Translations under genes and position numbers: made by a program
Source: Alienimonas californiensis
Lineage (GTDB): Bacteria > Planctomycetota > Planctomycetia > Planctomycetales > Planctomycetaceae
Direction of reading: 5' to 3'
DNA length: 64,000 nt
Assembly: GCF_007743815.1 (NCBI RefSeq)
Contig: NZ_CP036265.1
Coordinates: 2,162,323-2,226,322, forward strand
The notes under the pieces: generated by a model
What the model saw: the letters and a program-made list of their open reading frames with translations, nothing else
Database searches by the model: none
What the model was told of the DNA's origin: nothing
Shown: positions 51,807-64,000 of the stretch, piece by piece
How the letters are laid out: each line of letters opens with the position of its first letter
How positions within the stretch are numbered: position 1 is the stretch's first letter

Positions 51807-54800
51807 ATGCCGATCCCCTCGGAACGCATCCGTTACTTCGATACCGTTCGGAACTTCGGCGATATTGACGCCGCGTTCCCGATCTCGGGCCTGACGAATA
51901 TCCAGACGGACAGCTACACCCGGCTGCTCCAGAAGGACGTCGCCCCGCGCGACCGGAAGGATTTCGGCATCGAAGAGGTGCTGCGGGAAATCTTCCCGAT
52001 TGAGAGCTACGACGGCACGTATCGCCTGGAATACGTGAAGTACGAGCTGGGCAAGCCCCGCTACAACCAGACGGAGTGCCGCCAGCTTCGCCTGACCTAC
52101 GGTCGGCCGCTGCGGGTCTGGATGCGGCTCGTCAAAGAGCAGCCGGTCGAGGAGGAGGTCTACCTCGGCGACCTGCCGATCATGATCGGCGGCGGCGAGT
52201 TCATCGTGAACGGCGCCGAGCGTTGCGTCGTCTCCCAGCTGCACCGCAGCCCGGGGGTGGACTTCGTCAATACGGGCGACGGCGACGACGCGACCGACGT
52301 CACCTGCCGCATCATCCCGGAGCGCGGCAGCTGGGTGGAGATGGTCATCTCCAAGAAGGGCGTGCTGCAGGTCCGCATCGACCAGAGCGGCAAGTTCTCC
52401 TGCCTGACCCTGCTGCGGGCGATGGACGCCAAGTACGGCTCCGCCGAGGCGCTGATCGACCTGTTCTTCGACACCGAGGTCGTCTCCGTCGGCGCCGGCG
52501 AGGACTTCCTCAAGGCCGTCACCGGCAAGACGGCCGCCGCGGACCTGATCTACCCGGTCGAGACTGACCGCAGCGGCGAGATCATGGTCGAGTGCGGCCA
52601 GCTCGTCACCGAGGTCCTCGCCAAGGAGCTGCAGGAGAGCGGCCTCGACAAGGTCAAGCTGACCAAGAGCGTCGAGGATCCGCTCATCATGACGACGCTG
52701 CTGGACGACACGACCAACAGCCACGAGGAGGCCCTGCTTCGCATCTACCAGCGGCTGCGTCCGGGCAACCCGCCGGCGCTGGAGAAGGCGAAGGACCTGT
52801 TCGCCGAGAAGTTCCACGACGTGAACCGCTACCGGCTCGGCCGGGTCGGCCGGTTCCGCATCAACCGGAAGTTCAACCAGGACGTCCCGGATACGGAGAT
52901 GACGCTGCGGGTCGAGGACCTTATTAGCGCGATCCAGTACATCCTCGACCTGCGGGCGGGCATCAACGACGCCCGCGTGGACGACATCGACAACCTCGGC
53001 AACCGCCGTCTGCGGACGATCGACGAACTCGGCGCCGACGAGATCCGCAAGGGCTTCCTGAAGCTCCGCCGGACCGTGCAGGAGCGGATGTCGCTGAAGG
53101 ACGTCGAGGAGATGACCCCGCGGACGCTGGTGAACCCCAAGAGCGTCTCCGCGGCGATCGACTACTTCTTCGGCCGCAGCGAGCTGAGCCAGGTCGTCGA
53201 CCAGACGAACCCGCTGAGCACCCTGACCCACGAGCGGCGTCTGTCCGCCCTGGGCCCGGGCGGTCTGAACCGGAAGCGGGCCGGCTTCGAAGTCCGCGAC
53301 GTGCACTTCAGCCACTACGGCCGGATCTGCCCGATCGAGACGCCGGAAGGCACGAACATCGGCCTGATCTCCTCCCTGGGCATGTACGCCAAGGTGGACG
53401 ACTACGGCTTCCTGATCACCCCCTACCGCAAGGTGGAGGACGGGAAGCTGACGGACCAGATCGACTGGCTGCGGGCGGACGAGGAAGTCCGTTACCACAT
53501 CACCCCGGCCGACACGCCCATGAAGGACGGCGTGATCACCGAGGGTCGCGTGCTGGCCCGCTACAGCAACGACACCGAGTGGATCCCGGCCGGCCGGGTC
53601 CAGTACATCGACGTGTCGACCAGTCAGATGATCGGCGTCTCCGCCGGCCTGATCCCCTTCCTGGAGCACGACGACGCCAACCGGGCGCTGATGGGCTCCA
53701 ACATGCAGCGGCAGGCCGTGCCGCTGCTGATCGCCGAGCCGCCCCTGGTGGGCACCGGTCTGGAGAAGGACGTCGCCCAGAACAGCGGCATGGTCCTGAA
53801 GGCCTTGAAGGACGGCACCGTCACCGCCGCCGACGCCGACGGCATCGAGATCGACGGCGTGAACTACCCGATGCGGAAGTTCGTCGGCCTGAACGAGCGG
53901 ACCTGTCTGACGCAGAAGCCGATCGTCATGCCCGGCGACAAGGTCAAGAAGGGCCAGATCCTCTGCGACAGCGCCGCGACCCGTCACGGGGAGCTGGCCC
54001 TGGGCCGGAACGTGCTCGTCGCGTTCATGTCCTGGCAGGGCTACAACTTCGAAGACGCGATCATCCTCTCCGAGCGGCTCGTCAAGGAGGACGTCTACAC
54101 GTCGATCCACATCGACGAGTACGACGTGGAGATCCGCGAGACGAAGCTAGGCAAGGAAGAGTTCACCAACGACATTCCCAACGTCAGCGAGAAGGCCCTG
54201 CGGCACCTCAACGACGAGGGCATCGTCGAGGTCGGCACCCGCGTCAGCCCCGGCGACGTGCTGGTCGGCAAGGTCTCTCCGAAGGCCAAGGCGGAGCTGA
54301 CCCCCGAGGAGAAACTGCTGCACGCGATCTTCGGCCGGGCCGGCGAGGACGTGAAGAACGAGTCCCTCGAGGTGCCGTCCGGCGTCGAAGGCATCGTCAT
54401 CCAGACGGAGAAGTTCTCCCGCAAGATGAGCCTCTCCGACGTGGAGAAGAAGGCCTACGAGGAGGACCTCAAGAAGACCGAGAAGCAGGGCGACGAGACC
54501 GCCGCCGCCGTCTTCCGCGACTTCCTGAAGGACTACGAAGAGGCCCTCGGCAGCCCGATCGAGGACGACGACGGCCGGCAGGTCTCCAAGATCGAGGACA
54601 ACGGCTTCGTCGTGGAGTACGCCCGGCGGTTCCCGGAGCACGCGGAGAACCTCGACGTTCGCTCCCCGCAGAAAAAGCAGGAGCTGCGCAAGGTCTACGA
54701 GTCCGGCTGGCCGCAGGTCGAGGACGCGATCGACGAGCGCGACCACGCCATCAACCGCAAGAAGCTGGGCGACGAGCTCGGCAACGGCGTGTTGCAGATG

Positions 54801-55526
54801 GTCAAGGTCTACGTCGCCAGCAAGCGGCAGATCTCCGTCGGCGACAAGATGGCCGGCCGCCACGGCAACAAGGGCGTGATCTCCAAGATCCTGCCCCAGG
54901 AGGACATGCCGTACCTCGACGACGGCACCCCGGTCGACATCATCCTCAACCCGCTCGGCGTGCCGAGCCGGATGAACGTCGGTCAGATTCTCGAAACCCA
55001 CCTCGGCTGGGCGGCGAGCATCACCGGCTTCCGGGCGATCTGCCCGGTGTTCGACGGCGCCGACGACGAACAGATCCGCAAGTGCATGGTCGAAGCCGGC
55101 CTGCCCGAGGACGGCAAGGCCCAGCTGTACGACGGCCGCACCGGCGAGCCGTTCGAGCAGAAGACCACCGTCGGGCAGATCTACATGCTCAAACTGCACC
55201 ACCTCGTCGACGATAAGGTCCACGCCCGCGCCACCGGCCCCTACAGCCTCATCACCCAGCAGCCGCTGGGCGGTAAGGCCCGCTTCGGCGGCCAGCGGTT
55301 CGGGGAGATGGAAGTTTGGGCCCTGGAGGCCTACGGCGCCGCCTACATCCTCCAGGAGCTCCTCACCGTGAAGAGCGACGACGTGGAAGGCCGGACCAAG
55401 ATCTACGAATCGATGGTCAAGGGCGAGAACACGTTGGAAGCCGGCACCCCGGCCAGCTTCGACGTGCTGCTCAACGAGATCCGCGGCCTCTGCCTGAACA
55501 TGCAGTTGGAAAAGGCCGGCTCCTGA
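51807..55526 (+). CDS. rpoB: DNA-directed RNA polymerase subunit beta
   Basis: A 1239-residue beta subunit. It opens with [20 protein letters not shown] and shows all main blocks: [20 protein letters not shown], the rifampicin pocket [20 protein letters not shown] and [40 protein letters not shown] and, near the end, [20 protein letters not shown]. Key resistance positions (Ser512, Gln513, Asp516, His526, Ser531 in E. coli numbering) match the wild type, while Phe514 and Met515 are both Val. ATG 51807 gives the normal start. The next gene is not rpoC but a ceramidase-like gene. An AGCCCCGG-TT-CCGGGGCT hairpin (55541-55558) follows the stop. Confidence 0.97.
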   Translation: MPIPSERIRYFDTVRNFGDIDAAFPISGLTNIQTDSYTRLLQKDVAPRDRKDFGIEEVLREIFPIESYDGTYRLEYVKYELGKPRYNQTECRQLRLTYGRPLRVWMRLVKEQPVEEEVYLGDLPIMIGGGEFIVNGAERCVVSQLHRSPGVDFVNTGDGDDATDVTCRIIPERGSWVEMVISKKGVLQVRIDQSGKFSCLTLLRAMDAKYGSAEALIDLFFDTEVVSVGAGEDFLKAVTGKTAAADLIYPVETDRSGEIMVECGQLVTEVLAKELQESGLDKVKLTKSVEDPLIMTTLLDDTTNSHEEALLRIYQRLRPGNPPALEKAKDLFAEKFHDVNRYRLGRVGRFRINRKFNQDVPDTEMTLRVEDLISAIQYILDLRAGINDARVDDIDNLGNRRLRTIDELGADEIRKGFLKLRRTVQERMSLKDVEEMTPRTLVNPKSVSAAIDYFFGRSELSQVVDQTNPLSTLTHERRLSALGPGGLNRKRAGFEVRDVHFSHYGRICPIETPEGTNIGLISSLGMYAKVDDYGFLITPYRKVEDGKLTDQIDWLRADEEVRYHITPADTPMKDGVITEGRVLARYSNDTEWIPAGRVQYIDVSTSQMIGVSAGLIPFLEHDDANRALMGSNMQRQAVPLLIAEPPLVGTGLEKDVAQNSGMVLKALKDGTVTAADADGIEIDGVNYPMRKFVGLNERTCLTQKPIVMPGDKVKKGQILCDSAATRHGELALGRNVLVAFMSWQGYNFEDAIILSERLVKEDVYTSIHIDEYDVEIRETKLGKEEFTNDIPNVSEKALRHLNDEGIVEVGTRVSPGDVLVGKVSPKAKAELTPEEKLLHAIFGRAGEDVKNESLEVPSGVEGIVIQTEKFSRKMSLSDVEKKAYEEDLKKTEKQGDETAAAVFRDFLKDYEEALGSPIEDDDGRQVSKIEDNGFVVEYARRFPEHAENLDVRSPQKKQELRKVYESGWPQVEDAIDERDHAINRKKLGDELGNGVLQMVKVYVASKRQISVGDKMAGRHGNKGVISKILPQEDMPYLDDGTPVDIILNPLGVPSRMNVGQILETHLGWAASITGFRAICPVFDGADDEQIRKCMVEAGLPEDGKAQLYDGRTGEPFEQKTTVGQIYMLKLHHLVDDKVHARATGPYSLITQQPLGGKARFGGQRFGEMEVWALEAYGAAYILQELLTVKSDDVEGRTKIYESMVKGENTLEAGTPASFDVLLNEIRGLCLNMQLEKAGS

Positions 55527-55540
55527 GTCGCCGGCCGCGA

Positions 55541-55558
55541 AGCCCCGGTTCCGGGGCT
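55541..55558. terminator. Small hairpin after rpoB
   Basis: AGCCCCGG and CCGGGGCT separated by TT, 14 bases after the rpoB stop and before the ceramidase-like gene. There is no T run, so any terminator function is doubtful. Confidence 0.35.
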
Positions 55559-55603
55559 CCGTCGTTCGTCCGTTCCCGTCCCCTCCCCCGTCCGCCTGAG
55601 CCG

Positions 55604-57166
55604 ATGCACCGCTCCTCAGCCGCGCTTGTCGCCCGTTTCGCCCGCGTCGCGGCGCTCGTCGCGGCGGCGGTCTGCCCTTCGGCCGGCGTCGCGGGGGAGT
55701 TGATCACCGAGGGGCCGCGGATCGGCGGGCTGTGGGCCGGGGCCTCAGCGGTGGACGTCACGCCGCCGCTGGGCATGCCGATCGTCGGCAACTGGACCTC
55801 GCCCCCCGCGGAGCGGGTCCACGACCCGATCATGGCCCGGGCGCTGGTTCTGCAGAACGGGGACGATCGGCTGGCGCTGGTCCTCTGCGACAATGTCGGC
55901 ATCCCCCGCGAGGTGTTCGACGCCGCCCGTGCGCTGGTCGCTGAGCAAACGGGCATCGCCCCGGCCCAGGCGTTGATGGCGTCGACCCACACGCACTCCT
56001 CCGTCTCCGCCCGCAACGACGCCACCAAGGTCGGCGGGAGCCCGACGCTCAACGGCGACAAGCCCTCGCTGGCCGAGGGCAACGAGTACCAGCGCGCGCT
56101 GGCGGACGGGATCGCCGCGGCCGTCCGGCAGGCGGTCGATCAGTTGGAGCCGGCGGAGATCGCCTGGGGCCGCGTTGCGGTTCCGGAGCACCTGAACAAC
56201 CGCCGCTGGTACGTCAGCGATCCGGACCTGCTCCGCAACCCCTTCGGCGGCGTGGACAAGGTGAAGATGAACCCGCCCCGCGGCAGCGGGGCGTTGGAGA
56301 AGCCGGCCGGCCCGACCGACCCGGAGGTCTCGTTCCTCTCCGTCCGCTCGCGCGGCGCCGGGGATGAACAGCCGCGGCCGATCGCGCTGCTGGCGAACTA
56401 CTCGCTGCATTACGTCGGTGGGGTGCCGGGAGGCGATCTTTCCGCGGATTACTTCGGCGTGTTCGCCCAGCGGATCGCCGCCCGGCTGGACGCCGAACGG
56501 CTCACGCCCCGTTTCGTGGGCATCCTGTCCAACGGCACCAGCGGCGACGTGAACAACGTGAACTTCACCTCCCGCACCCCCACCGGCGACGGTCCGTACG
56601 TCGCCATGGAGCGGGTCGCCGACGACCTCGCCGCCAAGGTCGCCGCCGCCCACGAGGGCCTCGAGTTCCACACCGACGTACCGCTGGCCTCGGCCGGGCG
56701 GGACGTGATGTTGAAGGTCCGCAAGCCCACGCCGGAGCAACTGGCTCACTTCGACGCGGTCGAGGCCCGGGCCGAACGCGGCGAGAAGCCGGAACACTCC
56801 CTGGAACTCAACTACGCCCGCCGCGGCCGCAGCCTCGCGGAGCAGCCGGACGAGGTCGCGATCCCGTTGCAGGCCCACCGCATCGGCCCGATCGGCATCG
56901 CCGCGATCCCCTTCGAGACGTTCACCGAGACCGGGCTCGAATTGAAGCGGGAGGTCCCCGAACTGCCCGGGTTCGAGCGGGCCTTCACGATTGAGTTAGC
57001 GAACGGCTCCTACGGCTATCTGCCCACGCCGGAGCAGCACGAACTCGGCGGTTACGAAACCTGGCTGGGTACGAGCGCCGTCCAGAAGGACGCCACCCGC
57101 CTGATCGTCCGGAACTTGTTGGAATTGTTCGCCGAGCTCTCCCCGGCCGTGTCCGGTCCGCAATAG
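55604..57166 (+). CDS. Secreted neutral/alkaline ceramidase-like hydrolase, between rpoB and rpoC
   Basis: A 520-residue protein with a signal peptide ([17 protein letters not shown], about 7-23). [20 protein letters not shown] opens the neutral/alkaline ceramidase N-terminal domain, and the zinc ligands are readable in [11 protein letters not shown] (His129, His131) and [26 protein letters not shown] matches the family's S-N-G-x-x-G-D-V-N block. The family cleaves the amide of ceramide, but planctomycete members often lack a proven substrate and may act on other amides. Its position between rpoB and rpoC, on the same strand with only short gaps, is highly unusual. ATG 55604 begins the signal peptide. 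Confidence 0.85.
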   Translation: MHRSSAALVARFARVAALVAAAVCPSAGVAGELITEGPRIGGLWAGASAVDVTPPLGMPIVGNWTSPPAERVHDPIMARALVLQNGDDRLALVLCDNVGIPREVFDAARALVAEQTGIAPAQALMASTHTHSSVSARNDATKVGGSPTLNGDKPSLAEGNEYQRALADGIAAAVRQAVDQLEPAEIAWGRVAVPEHLNNRRWYVSDPDLLRNPFGGVDKVKMNPPRGSGALEKPAGPTDPEVSFLSVRSRGAGDEQPRPIALLANYSLHYVGGVPGGDLSADYFGVFAQRIAARLDAERLTPRFVGILSNGTSGDVNNVNFTSRTPTGDGPYVAMERVADDLAAKVAAAHEGLEFHTDVPLASAGRDVMLKVRKPTPEQLAHFDAVEARAERGEKPEHSLELNYARRGRSLAEQPDEVAIPLQAHRIGPIGIAAIPFETFTETGLELKREVPELPGFERAFTIELANGSYGYLPTPEQHELGGYETWLGTSAVQKDATRLIVRNLLELFAELSPAVSGPQ

Positions 57167-57267
57167 ACCGCCCCGTCTTGGGTCGCCGCGTCGGGTCCCC
57201 TTCGCCCGCGCCGCCGCCCGCCCCCCGCAGCGTCCATTTAATCTCCCCCCCGCCGCACCGCCCGCCA

Positions 57268-61683
<4,416 letters not shown>

Positions 61684-61697
61684 GTTTGTCGTCAGAA

Positions 61698-61723
61698 CGT
61701 GGAGGCCCCGCGGGGCCTCCGCG
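61698..61723. repeat. TAACGC-type palindrome, divergent copy after rpoC
   Basis: A core GGAGGCCCCG and its reverse complement, extended by three more pairs including one G-T. The flank reads AACGT on the left and GCGTGA on the right, so the ends are decayed relative to the other four copies. It lies between rpoC and rpsL. Confidence 0.7.
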
Positions 61724-61854
61724 TGAAGACTCGCCTCCGATCAGCCGATCCGGTTGAACGGATTGCGTTGCGTCCTTACACTCCCCGACCCGCTGTCCGG
61801 CGGACCGCACACGGATTTCATCGACGGCCGCCGGCCCTCGCGGATCAAAACGCT

Positions 61855-62226
61855 ATGCCCACGATCAACCAACTCGTCCGCAAGCCGCGGAAAGTTCAGA
61901 AGTCCAAGAACAAAACCCCCCTGTTGGAGGGGTCCCCGATGAAGCGGGGGGTCTGCCTGAACGTCAAGACGGTCACGCCCAAGAAGCCGAACTCCGCGCT
62001 GCGAAAGGTGGCCCGCGTGCGGCTGTCCAACGGCAAGGAGTGCACCGCCTACATCCCGGGCGAAGGCCACAACCTGCAGGAGCACAGCATCGTGCTGGTC
62101 CGCGGCGGCCGGGTCCGCGACCTGCCGGGCGTCCGTTACAAGATCGTCCGCGGCGTGCTGGACACCCTCGGGGTGAACGGCCGTCAGCAGGCCCGCAGCC
62201 GCTACGGCGCCAAGCGGCCCAAGTAA
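61855..62226 (+). CDS. rpsL: Ribosomal protein S12
   Basis: A 123-residue small-subunit protein at the decoding centre. [11 protein letters not shown] (Lys43, Lys44) is wild type, and [10 protein letters not shown] is conserved. The second streptomycin loop reads [12 protein letters not shown]: residue 88 is Arg instead of the usual Lys, the same change that makes E. coli or M. tuberculosis streptomycin resistant. Asp89 (Asp88 of the mature E. coli protein), the target of RimO (encoded at 20640), is present. ATG 61855 lies 171 bases after rpoC. Confidence 0.97.
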   Translation: MPTINQLVRKPRKVQKSKNKTPLLEGSPMKRGVCLNVKTVTPKKPNSALRKVARVRLSNGKECTAYIPGEGHNLQEHSIVLVRGGRVRDLPGVRYKIVRGVLDTLGVNGRQQARSRYGAKRPK

Positions 62227-62309
62227 TGTGGGATCGGGGAGGTCGGATGGCGGGTGGAACACGCCGCGATCCGTCAGGCCCGTCACATCCCAACTCCGAC
62301 ATCCCACAT
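62226..62309. repeat. Imperfect inverted repeat between rpsL and rpsG
   Basis: ATGTGGGAT (62226-62234) pairs exactly with ATCCCACAT (62301-62309). Neighbouring bases (GGTCGGATG and CATCCCAACTCCGAC) pair less perfectly. It fills the 95-base gap and ends 12 bases before the rpsG ATG. Confidence 0.6.
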
Positions 62310-62321
62310 CCGCCCCCCTGA

Positions 62322-62831
62322 ATGTCCAAGTCCTACACCGCCTCCCGTAAGCAGCTGAAGCCGGACCCGCGGTACAACTCGCTGCTGGCGTCGAAGTTCG
62401 TCAACTGCCTGATGTACGACGGCAAGAAGAGCACCGCCTTTCAGGTGTTCTACGACGCCCTCGACCGCATCCAGGAGCGGATGCCCCGCACCGAGCCCAC
62501 CGCCGAGGACGCCGAGGGGAAGGAACTCTCCCCGATCGACGTCTTCCACAAGGCCGTGGAGAACATCAAGCCGGCCATCGAGGTCCGCAGCAAGCGGGTC
62601 GGCGGCGCCACCTATCAGGTGCCGACCCCCGTCAGCCCCAAGCGGCAGCAGACCCTCGCCATCCGCTGGCTGCTCGAGTCCGTCCGGTCCAAGAAGGGCC
62701 GCCCGACGCACCTGAGCCTCTCCGACGAGCTCATGGCCGCCTATAAGCGGGAAGGCGTCGCGATGACCAAGCGGGAGAATATTCACAAGATGGCCGACGC
62801 CAACAAGGCGTTCGCCCACTTCGCCTATTGA
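62322..62831 (+). CDS. rpsG: Ribosomal protein S7
   Basis: A 169-residue small-subunit assembly protein that binds the 3' domain of 16S r[28 protein letters not shown]-like [16 protein letters not shown] and [20 protein letters not shown] are typical. An acidic insert (about 56-72, [16 protein letters not shown]) is longer than in E. coli. ATG at 62322. Confidence 0.96.
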   Translation: MSKSYTASRKQLKPDPRYNSLLASKFVNCLMYDGKKSTAFQVFYDALDRIQERMPRTEPTAEDAEGKELSPIDVFHKAVENIKPAIEVRSKRVGGATYQVPTPVSPKRQQTLAIRWLLESVRSKKGRPTHLSLSDELMAAYKREGVAMTKRENIHKMADANKAFAHFAY

Positions 62832-62911
62832 GTCGGGCTTCGAACCCGCGACACTCGCAGCCGCGTCGGGTCCCCGCCCGCCGCGGCTGTTTTCGTTCCC
62901 TCCGCACCCCG

Positions 62912-62943
62912 TAACGCGGAGGCCCGGCCGGGCCTCCGCGTTA
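62912..62943. repeat. TAACGC-type 32-bp perfect palindrome upstream of fusA
   Basis: TAACGCGGAGGCCCGG and its exact reverse complement with no loop. It ends 13 bases before the fusA ATG, almost the same spacing as the copy ahead of sir (12 bases). A folded mRNA here would sit where the ribosome must land. Confidence 0.88.
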
Positions 62944-62956
62944 GAGCAACCCACCC

Positions 62957-64000
62957 ATGGCCGACCCCGACCCAGCCGACCTGTCCCGCCTGCGGAATAT
63001 CGGGATCGTCGCCCACATCGACGCCGGCAAGACGACCACCACGGAGCGGGTTCTCTTCTACACCGAGTCCACCCACAAAATGGGCGAGGTGGACGACGGC
63101 ACCACCGAGACGGACTTCGACCCGGAGGAGTCCCAGCGCGGCATCACGATCTATTCCGCCGCGGTGACCTGCTTCTGGCAGGGGCACACGGTGAATATTA
63201 TCGACACCCCGGGGCACGTCGATTTCACCGCCGAGGTGCAGCGGAGCCTGCGGGTGTTGGACGGCGCCGCGGTCGTGTTCAGCGCCGTGGAGGGCGTGGA
63301 GGCCCAGAGCGAAACCGTCTGGCGGCAGGCGGATCAATACGACGTCCCCCGCATCTGCTTCATTAATAAGCTGGACCGCATCGGGGCGGACTGGGAGTCG
63401 GTGCTGGGGCAGATCGAGACCCGTCTGCACGGCGTCCCCGTGGCGGTCACGGCCCCGATGATGCCGGGCCCGCAGCAGTTGGAGGGGATCATCGACCTTG
63501 TCACGCAGGAGGCCGTCACCTTCGAGGGGGACCTCGGCGAGCAGGTCAAACGCGGGCCGATCCCGGAGCAATACGCCGACCTCGCCGCCGAGTGGCGGGG
63601 CAAGTTATTGGAAGCCGTCGCCACCACCAGCGACGCCCTCACGGAGACCTTTCTCGAAACCGACACCCTCCCCGAGGCCGACCTCCGCGCCGGTCTGCGG
63701 GCGGCGACGTTGGAGGGCAAGCTCCAGCCGGTCTTCTGCGGGTCCAGCCTGCACCGCGTGGGCGTGCAGCCGTTGCTGGACGGGGTGGTCGATTATCTGC
63801 CCTCGCCGCTGGACCGCGGCGCCGTCACCGGGACGCACCCCAACCCCAAAAAGGCCGACGAAAAGCAGGTCCGCAAGCCGGACCCGTCCGAACCGCTCGC
63901 CGCCCTGGCCTTCAAGATCGTCGCCGACAAGCACGGCGACCTGTATTTCGTGCGGGTCTACAGCGGCACGCTCAAGACCGGCTCCCGCCTGTTAAATCCG
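62957..64000 (+). CDS. fusA: Translation elongation factor G (3' end cut by window edge)
   Basis: Translocation GTPase. 348 codons are open from the ATG at 62957 to the window edge; the full protein would be about 690-700 residues. The GTPase motifs are intact: AHIDAGKTTTTERVLFYT, RGITI (unlike EF-Tu here), DTPGHVDF and NKLDRIGAD. Domain 2 begins near ALAFKIVADKHGDLYFVRVY. GTTETDFDPEESQRGITI and RSLRVLDGAAVVFSAVEGVE, as recalled, resemble the spdEFG1 subtype of spirochaetes and planctomycetes more than the usual EF-G1; this is inference. It is the last gene of the rpsL-rpsG-fusA run. Confidence 0.95.
   Translation, partial: MADPDPADLSRLRNIGIVAHIDAGKTTTTERVLFYTESTHKMGEVDDGTTETDFDPEESQRGITIYSAAVTCFWQGHTVNIIDTPGHVDFTAEVQRSLRVLDGAAVVFSAVEGVEAQSETVWRQADQYDVPRICFINKLDRIGADWESVLGQIETRLHGVPVAVTAPMMPGPQQLEGIIDLVTQEAVTFEGDLGEQVKRGPIPEQYADLAAEWRGKLLEAVATTSDALTETFLETDTLPEADLRAGLRAATLEGKLQPVFCGSSLHRVGVQPLLDGVVDYLPSPLDRGAVTGTHPNPKKADEKQVRKPDPSEPLAALAFKIVADKHGDLYFVRVYSGTLKTGSRLLNP

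Overview
The window is a 64 kb chromosomal segment of very high G+C content, close to 70 percent by eye. It almost certainly comes from a planctomycete (phylum Planctomycetota), and an Alienimonas-like member of the Planctomycetaceae would fit. That placement is inferred from several features: an EF-Tu with the KTVTI form of switch I, a long serine/threonine kinase, a two-subunit transketolase, a large sigma factor with extra helix-turn-helix domains, secreted ceramidase and GH2 enzymes, few recognisable Shine-Dalgarno sites, and a heavy load of intergenic palindromes. No rRNA, CRISPR array, prophage or insertion sequence is visible.

The left 44 kb is a mosaic of short operons on both strands. 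In order it holds: sulfite reductase (cut by the left edge); folD; dprA; a membrane LysM protein with a dead-looking L,D-transpeptidase-like tail; a DUF309 protein; a three-gene ExbB/ExbD-like cassette; a minus-strand operon of sugar isomerase, Trm112-like protein and exported methyltransferase; lysS; a PhyH dioxygenase with a two-TM partner; a Gfo/Idh/MocA-like oxidoreductase; a His-rich lipoprotein; a POT peptide transporter with an extra outside domain; rimO-pgsA; a CPBP protease; a Ser/Thr kinase; a GT87-type glycosyltransferase; uppS-cdsA; an autotransporter; a small zinc-finger-like protein; split transketolase; a tandem GNAT protein; an LptF/G permease; an HtrA protease; a GH2 glycosidase; and an unusual sigma-70 factor. 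Envelope work (lipid, undecaprenol, lipopolysaccharide export, proteolysis and peptide uptake) is the common theme.

The right 20 kb is the translation and transcription super-cluster, all on the plus strand: tRNA-Thr(TGT), tRNA-Tyr(GTA), tRNA-Gly(TCC), tRNA-Thr(GGT), tuf, rpmG, tRNA-Trp(CCA), secE, nusG, rplK, rplA, rplJ, rplL, rpoB, a ceramidase-like gene, rpoC, rpsL, rpsG and fusA (cut by the right edge). The four-tRNA-then-tuf order matches the tufB locus of E. coli. Three departures stand out: a strong intrinsic terminator and a 752-bp gap between rplL and rpoB, a secreted ceramidase-like hydrolase wedged between rpoB and rpoC, and a ribosomal protein S12 that naturally carries Arg at the Lys88 streptomycin-resistance position. 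RimO, which modifies the neighbouring S12 aspartate, is also encoded in this window.

The least explained signal is the set of dispersed palindromes. One family of about 32 bp (TAACGC ends) occurs five times with paired changes in both arms. One copy lies in frame inside pgsA, and two lie 12-13 bases upstream of start codons. A second family (CCCCTCACCCCC type) occurs about eleven times, mostly at gene 3' ends, and supplies the ribosome binding site of dprA. Hairpins sharing a GCAAGCG core and a pair of AAGAACCAAA hairpins make up further sets.
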